Shown here piece by piece: positions 27,188 through 35,441 of a stretch of 64,000 nt of DNA (the first letter of the stretch is position 1; every line of letters starts with the position of its first letter). The stretch is from the NCBI RefSeq assembly GCF_013184805.1, contig NZ_JAATNG010000004.1:309478-373477 (forward strand), written 5' to 3'. Source of the DNA: Pseudoruegeria sp. HB172150. GTDB taxonomy: Bacteria > Pseudomonadota > Alphaproteobacteria > Rhodobacterales > Rhodobacteraceae. The translations under genes were made by a program, and so were the position numbers. Under the pieces are notes generated by a model. That model was not told the DNA's origin. It made no database searches and saw nothing but the letters and a program-made list of their open reading frames with translations.

Positions 27188-28194
27188 TGGTGATCCTCCC
27201 CGGCGGTGACGCCGCTGATCAGTTGATAGCCCAGAAGGTCGGGAATGTCGTGCGGGTTGCGGATGAGCGGCCTTGGCGCTTTCGGCAGCTTCGCGAGGTG
27301 GTCCCCGTAGCTGCGGAGCGCGGCGAGGGCGTCCTGTCGGGTGATGAACGTAAAGCGGATCGGGTCGCCGGCGCGGGCCTGCGCGACCTTGGGCAGATCG
27401 GGGGGGATGACGGTGGCGATGCGGGGATAGCCGCCGGTGGTCTGGCATTCGCTCAGCAGGACGAAGGGCGCGCCATCGCCGGTGGCCTGGATGTCGCCGG
27501 GGACGATGATTTCGGACAGGATGTTCAGCTGGTCCTGCGCGGCGAAAGGCGCGCCGTCGAAGCGCATCTTGACGCCCATGCGGTTGCCGCGCGGGTCGCG
27601 GGCGAACTCGGTCGCCTCGAAGCGGTCGAGGTCTTCCTTCGAAAAGCGGTCGGTCTGCATCGAGGGGATGACACGGATGGTGCCGCCGGAGAAGCGGTCG
27701 TCGATATCCAGCGTCAGGCCGGTTTCGCCGGCGCGGTCCTTGCCGAGCGGCAGGCTGTCGCCGTCCTTCAAAGGATGGCCGAGGCCGGCGGCGAGATGGG
27801 CGGACCGGGCGTTCAGCAGCGGCTCGGTGGCGATGCCGCCGCCGAGATGCAGGTAGCCGTAGCTGCCCTTGCGCGCGCCGCCGATGGCCAGGTGCTGACC
27901 CGCGCGCAGGCGGTGGCTGGCGTTCCATGTCAGCGCCTCGCCCTCCAGCGTCGCCTGCATCGGCGCGCCGGTCAGGGCGATGCGGGTGTCGGTGTCGACG
28001 GTGAAGGTGCCGCCAATGCCGGCCATCTCTATTGCGGCGGTGCCGGGGTCCTGGCCCAGCAGCGCCGCGCCTTCGGCCAGCGCCAGCGTGTCGGCCGCGC
28101 CGCCGCGCGAGACGCCATAGCCGAGGAGACCGGGGCGGCCCATGTCCTGCACGGTCACGCCGGGACCGGCGGAAAGAACGGTTAGCGCGGTCAT
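27184..28194 (-). CDS. pxpC: 5-oxoprolinase subunit C (biotin-dependent carboxyltransferase fold)
   Basis: 336-residue KipA/PxpC-type protein. It opens with LSAGPGVTVQDMGRPGLLGY, the family hallmark, and contains GGYPRIATVIPPDLPKVAQ near the C terminus. With PxpB it phosphorylates 5-oxoproline for ring opening by PxpA. It overlaps pxpB and pxpA by 4 bases each, so the three are tightly coupled. Confidence 0.93.
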   Translation of the reverse strand: MTALTVLSAGPGVTVQDMGRPGLLGYGVSRGGAADTLALAEGAALLGQDPGTAAIEMAGIGGTFTVDTDTRIALTGAPMQATLEGEALTWNASHRLRAGQHLAIGGARKGSYGYLHLGGGIATEPLLNARSAHLAAGLGHPLKDGDSLPLGKDRAGETGLTLDIDDRFSGGTIRVIPSMQTDRFSKEDLDRFEATEFARDPRGNRMGVKMRFDGAPFAAQDQLNILSEIIVPGDIQATGDGAPFVLLSECQTTGGYPRIATVIPPDLPKVAQARAGDPIRFTFITRQDALAALRSYGDHLAKLPKAPRPLIRNPHDIPDLLGYQLISGVTAGEDHQ

Positions 28195-28925
28195 CCTATC
28201 GCCTCCGCCGTGGCGCCGCCCTCGGAATCGTCGCGCAGCGTCGGCAGGTCGGCAGCAGGGACGGGGGTGAAGGACACCTCGTCGCCGGGGGTCAGGGGAA
28301 ACGCGGTCTCTGCCTCGGGCCGGTAGGAGCGGAACGCGGTCTGGCCGATATGGCGCCAGCCGGTCTGGGTAGTCCGGGTGAAGACGATGAGCTGGCGGAT
28401 CGCGGCAACAAGCGCGCCTTCGGGGACGTTGGGCGACAGTTCCCGGAGGCGGGGGATGTTCCAGTGTTGCGGCAGCTCGCCGAGATAGGCCTGGCCCGGG
28501 GCGAATCCGATGGTCAGGACGCGGATGCGGGACGCCGCGATATCCTCGGTGGCCTGTTCGGGGCTGCGCCCGGCGGCCTCGGCGGCCTCCTCGAATTGCG
28601 GTCCATGCTCGCCGCCAAGGACGACCGGAATGCGCCAGTGCCTGCGCCCCGGGGGGAGCGGTTCCTGTTTCCAGTCCTTCGCCGCCGCCATTTCCGACAG
28701 CCGCGCGGAAAGATCGTCATGCTCCAGCCGCAGCGGGTCGAACCGTAAAAAGGCCGAGGTGAGCGAGGTCGCGGTTTCCTCGACCCCGTCCCAGCCCTGC
28801 GCCTCCACCGCGGCGCGGAAGGCGAGCGCGGCGCGGTTCGCTTCCTCGCTCATCCGCTCGCCGAAGGTGACGAGCAGGCCGGTCAGGCCGACATCGCGGA
28901 TCAGGGGCAGGGAGGTGTCGCTCAT
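28191..28925 (-). CDS. pxpB: 5-oxoprolinase subunit B (KipI family)
   Basis: 244-residue KipI/PxpB-type protein with the recognisable block IGFAPGQAYLGELP and the following GWRHIGQTAFRSY. It is first in the pxpBCA operon and divergent from mtnA. In Bacillus the homologue KipI was first studied as a kinase inhibitor, but the full trio together strongly supports 5-oxoprolinase. Confidence 0.9.
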   Translation of the reverse strand: MSDTSLPLIRDVGLTGLLVTFGERMSEEANRAALAFRAAVEAQGWDGVEETATSLTSAFLRFDPLRLEHDDLSARLSEMAAAKDWKQEPLPPGRRHWRIPVVLGGEHGPQFEEAAEAAGRSPEQATEDIAASRIRVLTIGFAPGQAYLGELPQHWNIPRLRELSPNVPEGALVAAIRQLIVFTRTTQTGWRHIGQTAFRSYRPEAETAFPLTPGDEVSFTPVPAADLPTLRDDSEGGATAEAIG

Positions 28926-29061
28926 GGCGACAGGTTGGCGATGCGAAGGGGCGAGCGCAACCGGGAAGCACGCGCAACACCTTTGCCCTTGAGACGATTG
29001 TCCGGTCGGGCGACACTCTTACATGAAGGCCCGAGGACGAACGCCACGAGGAGGGTACGCG

Positions 29062-30144
29062 ATGAAGGTCGGAGACAGGCATTACCGCTCGATCTGGGTC
29101 GAGGACGGCGCGGTGAAGATCATCGACCAGCGCTGGCTGCCGCATGAGTTCCGGGTGGTCACGGTGGAAACGCTGGACGAATTCGCCGCCGCGATCCGCG
29201 ACATGTGGGTGCGGGGCGCGCCGCTGATCGGGGCGACGGCGGGATACGGCGTGGCCTGCGCGATGGCGCGCGACGCGTCCGACGCCAGCCTTGCCGGGAC
29301 CTGCGAGGTGCTGAACGCGACTCGGCCGACGGCGGTGAACCTGCGCTGGGCGCTGGACGCGATGCGCAACGCGCTGGCGCCGCTGCCGGTGGCGGATCGC
29401 GCCAGCGCCGCCTTCGCCAAGGCGGCGGCGATCTGCGACGAGGATGTGGAAATCAACCGGCAGATCGGGCTGCACGGGCTGGAAATCATCAGGGAGATCG
29501 CGGCGAAGAAGGACGGTCCGGTGAACGTGCTGACCCATTGCAACGCCGGCTGGATCGCGACGGTGGACTGGGGCACCGCGACCTCGCCGATCTACCAGGC
29601 GCACGAGGCGGGGATCCCGGTGCATGTCTTCGTCGACGAGACCCGGCCGCGGAACCAGGGCGCGCAGCTGACCGCGTGGGAGCTGTCGGAACACGGCGTG
29701 CCGCATGACCTGATCGTGGACAACGCGGGCGGCCACCTGATGCAGCGCGGCGAGGTGGACCTTGTGATTGTGGGCACTGACCGGACCACCGCGCGCGGAG
29801 ACGTGTGCAACAAGATCGGCACCTACCTGAAGGCGCTGGCGGCGCATGACAACGGCGTGCCGTTCTACGTGGCGCTGCCCTCGCCGACAATCGACTGGAC
29901 GATCTCTGACGGGTTCGAGATTCCGATCGAGGAGCGGTCGCCGCTGGAGGTGACGAAGGTGCAGGGCAAGCTGGAGGGCGGCGATACCGGCTGGGTGCAG
30001 ATCTCTCCCGATGCCAGCCCGGCGCGCAACCCGGCCTTCGACGTCACCCCGGCGCGGCTGGTGACCGGGCTGATCACCGAGCGCGGCGTAGCTGCCGCTT
30101 CGCCCGAGGGGCTGGCGGCGCTGTTCCCGGATCTCGCGGCGTAG
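29062..30144 (+). CDS. mtnA: S-methyl-5-thioribose-1-phosphate isomerase
   Basis: Methionine-salvage enzyme converting methylthioribose-1-phosphate to methylthioribulose-1-phosphate. It has 360 residues from the ATG at 29062 behind GAGGAGGG. It shows [20 protein letters not shown], the active-site Cys in [11 protein letters not shown] and the Asp in [18 protein letters not shown]. No other mtn gene is next to it. The family also includes eIF2B-like sugar-phosphate isomerases, but the full-length motif set fits MtnA. Confidence 0.93.
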   Translation: MKVGDRHYRSIWVEDGAVKIIDQRWLPHEFRVVTVETLDEFAAAIRDMWVRGAPLIGATAGYGVACAMARDASDASLAGTCEVLNATRPTAVNLRWALDAMRNALAPLPVADRASAAFAKAAAICDEDVEINRQIGLHGLEIIREIAAKKDGPVNVLTHCNAGWIATVDWGTATSPIYQAHEAGIPVHVFVDETRPRNQGAQLTAWELSEHGVPHDLIVDNAGGHLMQRGEVDLVIVGTDRTTARGDVCNKIGTYLKALAAHDNGVPFYVALPSPTIDWTISDGFEIPIEERSPLEVTKVQGKLEGGDTGWVQISPDASPARNPAFDVTPARLVTGLITERGVAAASPEGLAALFPDLAA

Positions 30145-30236
30145 GCCGGTTCAAAAGCGCGCTGCCGCGCACAGTTATTGTCTCTTGTGGCGGTGCAATA
30201 CGCTGTCCCGGCCTTCCGCAGGTTGCTGTTGCGGGA

Positions 30237-30273
30237 GCCTCCGGCGGGGATATTTGCGACCAGAAGAAGCAGG
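30237..30273 (+). repeat. Interspersed GGGATATTT element, copy B
   Basis: GCCTCCGGCGGGGATATTT followed by GCGACCAGAAGAAGCAGG. Differs from copy C (reverse strand) at about 4 of 37 bases. It lies 93 bases after mtnA, in the same direction. Confidence 0.75.
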
Positions 30274-30384
30274 GGATCCGGCCCCCCGCTCCGCTCCCGG
30301 TAACAGAGGGCTTTCTCCTGGTGCGGTCATCGGCGTCCCCGCCTGTACCGCAACGCAAACCTCTCAGATCGTGATTAACGATCC

Positions 30385-30421
30385 GTTGCTTCTTCTGGTC
30401 AGAAATATCCCCGCCGGAGGC
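30385..30421 (-). repeat. Interspersed GGGATATTT element, copy C (inverted to B)
   Basis: On the minus strand: GCCTCCGGCGGGGATATTT then CTGACCAGAAGAAGCAAC. It begins 45 bases after the coxG-like stop, in that gene's direction. With copy B it bounds a 185-bp segment. Confidence 0.75.
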
Positions 30422-30465
30422 AATAAGTACTTCTGGCGAAGCGCCGAAGCCGGCGCGCCGGCGGC

Positions 30466-30978
30466 TCAGCCGCGCAGGCGGGCGAACCAGCCTTTCTTGT
30501 TGCCGGCATCGTCGGCGGCTTCGGGTTCCGCCTCTGACGGACCCTCGATGGCATTCTGGAAGCGTTCGAAGAACTGGTCGGCCATCTTCTTGGCGAAGCC
30601 GTCGATGACGCGGCTGCCGAGCTGGGCGAGCTTGCCGCCGACCTTGGCCTCGACGTCATAGGTCAGTTTCGTGCCGGTCTCGGTCGGTTCCAGCACCACG
30701 TTGGCGCCGCCCTTGGCAAAGCCGGCGGGGCCGCCCTTGCCTTCGCCGGTCAGCGTCAGTTTCTCGGGTTCGACCATTTCCGAGAAGGTGACGGCGCCCT
30801 TGAAGGTGGCCTTCACCGGGCCGACCTTCTGCACCACCACGGCCTCGAACCCGTCCGCGGGATTGCCGGTCATTTCCTCGCAGCCGGGGACGCAGGCCTT
30901 CAGCACTTCGGGGTCGATCAGCGCGGCCCAGACGGTTTCCGGCGGCGCGGCGATCTCTCGTTCCGAACTCATCTGCAT
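30466..30978 (-). CDS. CoxG-like SRPBCC-fold protein
   Basis: 170-residue protein of the carbon monoxide dehydrogenase subunit G (CoxG) family, an SRPBCC lipid/ligand-binding fold thought to anchor or assemble CO dehydrogenase-type molybdenum hydroxylases at the membrane. Family stretches are REIAAPPETVWAALIDPEVL, ACVPGCEEM and VGGKLAQLGSRVIDGFAKKM. The last 25 residues (NKKGWFARLRG end) are a basic tail. No cox structural genes are present, so the role is open. Confidence 0.85.
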   Translation of the reverse strand: MQMSSEREIAAPPETVWAALIDPEVLKACVPGCEEMTGNPADGFEAVVVQKVGPVKATFKGAVTFSEMVEPEKLTLTGEGKGGPAGFAKGGANVVLEPTETGTKLTYDVEAKVGGKLAQLGSRVIDGFAKKMADQFFERFQNAIEGPSEAEPEAADDAGNKKGWFARLRG

Positions 30979-31039
30979 GGGGCTGTCTCCTCTCCGGGGT
31001 TGGTGTGCGAGGATATCGCGCCGCGCGGCGGCGGCAAGG

Positions 31040-31786
31040 TCAGAACACGACGTCGAACAGAAGTTTCAGCGAGATCAGGAACAGCGCGGTCTCGACGAAG
31101 GCGAAGAAGATCTTCTCTGGCAGGATCTCGGTCAGCCGGTAGCCGGCCCAGGCGCCGAAGATCGCCGCCGGCGCCAGCCACGCGGTGGCGGAGAGGCTGT
31201 GCCAGGTGATCTGGTCGTTGAGGACGTAGGGCGGCACCTTCATCAGGTTGATGATCGCGAAGAGGATCGTGGCGGTGCCGGCAAAGACCATCTTGGGCAG
31301 CTTCTGCGGCAGGGTGTAGGCCTGGAACGGCGGGCCACCGGCGTGGGAGATGTAGCTGGTGAACCCGGCGAGCGCGCCCCAGAACAGCCCGCGCGGCACG
31401 TCCGCGGGGCGCGGCGGCAGGTGCGGGTTGCGGCGGCGGCGCATCTTGTCGGCGAGGTAGTAGAAGCCGACCAGCGCGACCGCCAGCTTCACCGCGTCGC
31501 CGGGCACCACCGCGACGGTGAGATAGCCGAACAGGATGCCGATGGCGGCGGCGGGGATCAGGATATTGAGGTTCCGCGCCGAGTATTCGCGACGGTAGAG
31601 CCAGACGCCGTAGACGTCGGAGATGATGTAGACCGGCAGCAGCAGCCCGGCAGCGGCGGCGGGCGGCATGACGAAGGACAGCATCGGCACCGCGAGCAGC
31701 GCGACGATCGGCAGCCCGCCCTTCGACATGCCGACGAAGAGCGATCCGAAGGCCGCGAGGATCCAGAAGGTGGTCGTGAATTCCAT
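31040..31786 (-). CDS. TauE/SafE family sulfite/organosulfonate exporter-like permease
   Basis: 248-residue polytopic membrane protein with about eight spans. It has the two family half-motifs: GSLFVGMSKGGLPIVALLAV near the N terminus and GALAGFTSYISHAGGPPFQAY in the middle. Members export sulfite, sulfoacetate or related anions. The ATG at 31786 gives the usual length. The gene is single; the distant soeABC locus is the only other sulfur gene set in the window, and a link is speculative. Confidence 0.87.
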   Translation of the reverse strand: MEFTTTFWILAAFGSLFVGMSKGGLPIVALLAVPMLSFVMPPAAAAGLLLPVYIISDVYGVWLYRREYSARNLNILIPAAAIGILFGYLTVAVVPGDAVKLAVALVGFYYLADKMRRRRNPHLPPRPADVPRGLFWGALAGFTSYISHAGGPPFQAYTLPQKLPKMVFAGTATILFAIINLMKVPPYVLNDQITWHSLSATAWLAPAAIFGAWAGYRLTEILPEKIFFAFVETALFLISLKLLFDVVF

Positions 31787-31836
31787 CCCTGTCCCAATGC
31801 CTTGGCGGCGCGGGAAAGGGAAGCGGCTATCGCCGG

Positions 31837-32457
31837 TCAGGCCCCGGACCAGTCGACGCCTGTGGCTTCGGTGACGGTGAGGGAGCCGTCGGGGTAGGGC
31901 TGCATCAGCGTTTTCACCGCCTCGGTGTCGCCGGTCAGCCAGTTTTCGAACTGGTCCGGCTTCAGCAGCACGCCCATGCGGTCGTGGATGTCCTTCACGT
32001 CGCCCGAGGGTTCGCAGGTGACGGTGGCGATCTGCGGCAGTTCGATGCCGCCGGGGCCTTTCCAGATGTCGAAGATCGCGGCGAAGGCGAGAAGGCCGCC
32101 ATCGGCGGGGGCGATGCGCCAGGCGGTCTTGCGGCGTTTCTCGCCGGTCCATTCGTACCAGCCGCTGGCGGGGACGAGGGCGCGGGTGACGCCCTCGAAG
32201 GCGGATTTGGAGAACACAGTCTCGGACCGGGCGTTGACGATGGTTTCCATCACCGGGCGGCCACGGGCATTGACGCGGCCGACGGGGATCATGCCCCAGC
32301 GCATCGTCGTCAGGGTGCGGTCGGGGCGGCAGACATAGACCTGCTGGCCGGGGGCGATGTTGTAGCGGGGCGGATCGGGCGTGACGGCGCCGGCATCGGC
32401 GCCGAAGAAGGCGGCGACGTCATCCAGCGAAGCGGTCAGGAAAAGGCGGCCCGGCAT
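31837..32457 (-). CDS. YedK/HMCES (SRAP) family protein with Pro in place of the catalytic Cys2
   Basis: SRAP-domain protein of 206 residues. Family members shield abasic sites in single-stranded DNA by forming a thiazolidine crosslink through Cys2. Conserved features here are YNIAPGQ (32-38), WGMIP, NARSET (Asn75, Arg77), GWYEW (Glu102) and HDRM (His158). The N terminus reads MPGRLF instead of the usual MCGRF/Y, so the crosslinking Cys is replaced by Pro, which would become residue 1 after Met removal. It either lacks the crosslink or uses the proline amine, as Fpg/Nei glycosylases do. Confidence 0.88.
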   Translation of the reverse strand: MPGRLFLTASLDDVAAFFGADAGAVTPDPPRYNIAPGQQVYVCRPDRTLTTMRWGMIPVGRVNARGRPVMETIVNARSETVFSKSAFEGVTRALVPASGWYEWTGEKRRKTAWRIAPADGGLLAFAAIFDIWKGPGGIELPQIATVTCEPSGDVKDIHDRMGVLLKPDQFENWLTGDTEAVKTLMQPYPDGSLTVTEATGVDWSGA

Positions 32458-32519
32458 GGCGTGACTGTGCGGCGGCGCGGGTGATGGGCCAAGTGAAAAT
32501 CACGAACCCCGGCAGAATG

Positions 32520-32544
32520 GCGCCCGGCCGCGAAGGCCGGGCGC
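32520..32544 (-). terminator. Stem-loop after the SHOCT-domain gene
   Basis: GCGCCCGGCC-gcgaa-GGCCGGGCGC, a perfect 10-bp stem 7 bases after the stop of the SHOCT gene. No T-run follows on the minus strand. Confidence 0.6.
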
Positions 32545-32551
32545 GCATAGA

Positions 32552-32953
32552 TCATTCGGCGAGAATCTTGGCTTTCTGCGCCGCGAATTCGGCGTCGGTG
32601 ATCACGCCTTTTTCCTTCAGTTCGACCAGCTTTTCGAGCTCGGCCGCCGGAGAAGTGCCCGCAATGTTGCGGATGTAACTGCGCTGCGCGTCTTCCATCG
32701 CCTGCATCTGGCGCGCGCTGTTTTCCTGCATCTTGCCACCACGGATGATGATGTAGCAGAGCACGCCGAGCCACGGGATGATGATGACGAAGGCGATCCA
32801 GAGTGCCTTGGCGAAGCCGCCGATGTCCTTGGAGCGGAACACGTCCGCCAGGACAGAAATTAGGACCCAGAACCAGGCAACCAGCAGGAACAGCCAGAAT
32901 ATCAGCCAGAACCCGGACCAGATAACGTCAAAAAATCCGACGGTTTCTTCCAT
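32552..32953 (-). CDS. PLDc_N/SHOCT-domain small membrane protein
   Basis: 133-residue protein. Two transmembrane helices (about residues 10-38 and 45-70), with the pattern FWVLISVLADVFRSKDIGG and IIIPWLGVLCYIIIRGGKM, match the phospholipase D-like N-terminal membrane domain. The C-terminal 30 residues (LEKLVELKEKGVITDAEFAA) are a SHOCT domain. Its role is unknown; SHOCT domains often act in oligomerisation. Single gene with a clear stem-loop after it. Confidence 0.85.
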   Translation of the reverse strand: MEETVGFFDVIWSGFWLIFWLFLLVAWFWVLISVLADVFRSKDIGGFAKALWIAFVIIIPWLGVLCYIIIRGGKMQENSARQMQAMEDAQRSYIRNIAGTSPAAELEKLVELKEKGVITDAEFAAQKAKILAE

Positions 32954-33141
32954 TACTTTCTCCCTTCACAAAAGACCCGGCGCTCGAAATTGATTCGCCA
33001 TTAACTCATCGTTAACCGTAAATTTTGACGTATTCATCAACTTTTCCGCGTCTTTGCCTGCTGCCGTAACGCCCGAATGGGATTAGTTGCCAACGCAATT
33101 CTCTCGAACGGAATCGTTGGCGGGCTGCATGGGAACCGGGC

Positions 33142-34194
33142 TCAGCGCGCGACGGCGAGCCCCCGGTCGTCGAAGAAATGCAGCCTGTCCTCGCGGAACT
33201 TCAGCCCGATCTTCTGGCCCGGCTCCACGTCCTCGTCGCCGTGACTGCGGATCGTCATCTGGCCCAGCGGACCGGCATCGACGATGACGTAGCTGTCGGC
33301 ACCGAGGTATTCCAGAACGTCGACCGTGGCGTCGGCCTGCCCTTCTCCGGGTGCGCCGATGTCGATGTGCTCGGGGCGGATGCCGAGCTTCACAGCACCT
33401 TCGCCGCGAGTGTACGCCCCGCCCCGCCCGCCTTCGAGCGTGTAGGATCCGGCGGAGGTGGTGCAGGGGACGATATTCATCGACGGAGAGCCGATGAACT
33501 GCGCCACGAACAGGTTCGCCGGGTTTTCGTACAGCTCCTTGGGGGTGCCGACCTGCGCGATGGTGCCGAACTCCAGCACAACGATACGGTCGGCGAGCGT
33601 CATCGCCTCGACCTGGTCGTGGGTGACGTAGATCATCGTCGCCTTGAGCTTCTGGTGCAGCTTGGCGATCTCGTAGCGCATCTCGACCCGCAGGGCGGCG
33701 TCGAGGTTCGACAGCGGTTCGTCGAACAGGAACGCCGTGGGGTCGCGCACGATGGAGCGGCCGATGGCGACGCGCTGGCGCTGCCCGCCCGACAGCGCCT
33801 TGGGCCGGCGGTCGAGGTAAGGCTCCAGCTTCAGCACCTCGGCGGCGCGGTTCACCTTTTCCTCGATCTCTGCCTTAGGCGCGCCGGAGGTCTTCAGAGA
33901 GAAGCCCATGTTGTCGCGCACCGACATGTGCGGGTAAAGCGCGTAGGACTGGAACACCATAGTCAGGCCACGCTGATAGGGCGGCTGGTCGGTCACGTCC
34001 TTTCCGTCCAGCACGATGGCGCCGCGCGAGGTTTCCTCGAGCCCGCCGATCATCCGCAGCAGGGTCGACTTGCCGCAGCCGGAAGGGCCGACGAAGACAA
34101 TGAATTCGCCATCGCTGATATCAAGGTCGATGCCCTTGATGACCTGCAGATCGCCGAACCATTTCTCGACCGATTTCAGCTCTATGCTGCCCAT
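33142..34194 (-). CDS. Carbohydrate ABC transporter ATP-binding protein (MalK/UgpC type)
   Basis: 350-residue ATPase that powers the importer encoded just upstream. It has Walker A GPSGCGKSTLL, Q-loop, signature LSGGQRQRVAIGRS, Walker B AFLFDEPLSNLDA and H-loop TMIYVTHDQVEAM, then the C-terminal regulatory OB-fold domain (GIRPEHIDIGAPGEG) typical of the MalK group. The start overlaps the end of the glycoside hydrolase gene by 13 bases. Last gene of the operon. Confidence 0.95.
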   Translation of the reverse strand: MGSIELKSVEKWFGDLQVIKGIDLDISDGEFIVFVGPSGCGKSTLLRMIGGLEETSRGAIVLDGKDVTDQPPYQRGLTMVFQSYALYPHMSVRDNMGFSLKTSGAPKAEIEEKVNRAAEVLKLEPYLDRRPKALSGGQRQRVAIGRSIVRDPTAFLFDEPLSNLDAALRVEMRYEIAKLHQKLKATMIYVTHDQVEAMTLADRIVVLEFGTIAQVGTPKELYENPANLFVAQFIGSPSMNIVPCTTSAGSYTLEGGRGGAYTRGEGAVKLGIRPEHIDIGAPGEGQADATVDVLEYLGADSYVIVDAGPLGQMTIRSHGDEDVEPGQKIGLKFREDRLHFFDDRGLAVAR

Positions 34195-35441
34195 GCGGTC
34201 CTCCCTGTTTCCGGTGACGCCCAGGCCAGCCAGACGGCGGCCGTCCAGGTAAAGTTGCGCCCGCCCGCGGGTGCGCCGTCACGCGGGTCGAAATATTCGG
34301 CAAAGCCGTTCGTGCCGATCATGTCGCGGGTCTTTTCGGTGAGCGCCTGCGCGTGGGCGGCGTGCCCCGCTTCGCCCAGCCCGGTGGCGATCAGCATGTT
34401 CAGCATCGCCCAGACCGGCCCGCGCCAGTAACGTTTCGGTTCGTATTTCGGATGCGCCGGGTCGGTCGACGGCACCTGATAGCGGGTCAGCCCGGCGATG
34501 CGGTCGAGATGCGTCAGCATCCGGTCGCCGCCGACGCCGGCATACCAGGTGAGGAAGGAGGCGTTCGAGATGACGCCGGTATGCGTGCCCGCCCGTTCGT
34601 CATAGCAGTCGTAGGCTTCAATGTCCGGGTTCCACAACCGTTCGGATCCGGCCTCCATCGCGGCGATCCAGTTGCGGATTTCGGAGGTGTCCTCGCCCCA
34701 TCGCTCCGCCATGGCGAGAAGGTCGCGGGTGGAGCGCAGCAGAGTGAAGGTCATCGTCGGATCGGCGACGCGGAACGGCGTGTTGTCGCGCAGCCAGGCT
34801 TCGTCCCAGCCGCATTCGGCGCCCAGCTTCACCAGATAAAGGTAACGGTCGTATTCCCACTGGTTCGGGCGTTCGGCGGCCTCGACCTCGCTGGTGTCGC
34901 GGCGCTTGTAGGCCGCGATGCCGGTGGGTTCGAAGGCGGCCAGCGCCCCGTCCCAGTCGGGGCAGTTGTCGCGACCGGTTTCCCACGGGTGGGTGACGAC
35001 GATAGCGCCGCCTTCGCAGCGCCAGGTCATGAACCAGCGGTGCCAGTTCTTCAGCGGTTCGAACAGCGCCCTGGCGCGGGCTTCCTGTGTGGGGTCGTGG
35101 TCCAGCAGCCAGCGGATGAAGGTGGCGGCGATGGGTGGCTGCGAGATACCGGAGGACTGTATCGGCCCGGTGCCGCCCCAGATGTCGGGGTTCGGGAAAT
35201 AGCCGGGATCGACCTTGTGGAACAGGATATGCGGCACCATGCCGTTCGGCCACTGGCCGGAGAACAGGGTCTCGATCTCGGTCCAGGCGCGGTTCATGTC
35301 ATGCTCGGCAAAGCCGAGAGCGGCAAAGACGCTGTCCCAGTTCCACTGGTAGGGATAAAGGCCGTCGGTCGGCACGGTATAGCCGCCGCGGTCGTTCTGC
35401 GCGAGGATGGCGCGGGCTTCTTCGTCTCTTGTCATCGTCAT
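34182..35441 (-). CDS. Glycoside hydrolase, MGH1/GH63-like (glucosyl- or mannosylglycerate hydrolase type)
   Basis: 419-residue (alpha/alpha)6-barrel hydrolase without a signal peptide, so cytoplasmic. YPYQWNWDSVFAALGF at the N terminus, ETGRDNCPDWD (probable acid, Asp of GRDN) and GFAEYFDPRDG (probable base, Glu) match the mannosylglycerate/glucosylglycerate hydrolase group of GH63. It overlaps the permease stop (ATGA) and the ATPase start, so it is part of the transport operon and would act on the imported sugar. The exact sugar cannot be read from the sequence. Confidence 0.85.
   Translation of the reverse strand: MTMTRDEEARAILAQNDRGGYTVPTDGLYPYQWNWDSVFAALGFAEHDMNRAWTEIETLFSGQWPNGMVPHILFHKVDPGYFPNPDIWGGTGPIQSSGISQPPIAATFIRWLLDHDPTQEARARALFEPLKNWHRWFMTWRCEGGAIVVTHPWETGRDNCPDWDGALAAFEPTGIAAYKRRDTSEVEAAERPNQWEYDRYLYLVKLGAECGWDEAWLRDNTPFRVADPTMTFTLLRSTRDLLAMAERWGEDTSEIRNWIAAMEAGSERLWNPDIEAYDCYDERAGTHTGVISNASFLTWYAGVGGDRMLTHLDRIAGLTRYQVPSTDPAHPKYEPKRYWRGPVWAMLNMLIATGLGEAGHAAHAQALTEKTRDMIGTNGFAEYFDPRDGAPAGGRNFTWTAAVWLAWASPETGRTAWAA

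Larger units (their letters stand above)
30145..30465. other. Intergenic region between convergent mtnA and coxG-like genes
   Basis: 321 bases without a supported gene. It holds an inverted pair of the GGGATATTT element (30237-30273 and 30385-30421) and the small palindrome GATCGT-gatta-ACGATC (30367-30383). These look like a terminator region or a small fold-back element. Confidence 0.6.

Noticed and set aside
25409..27193. Open frame of 594 codons opposite the Gfo/Idh and pxpA genes
   Set aside because: Spans two real genes and their gap; biased product without motifs.
28926..29061. SAM-type riboswitch before mtnA
   Set aside because: I looked for a SAM-binding fold in the 136-base leader and saw no convincing pairing; only a normal ribosome binding site.
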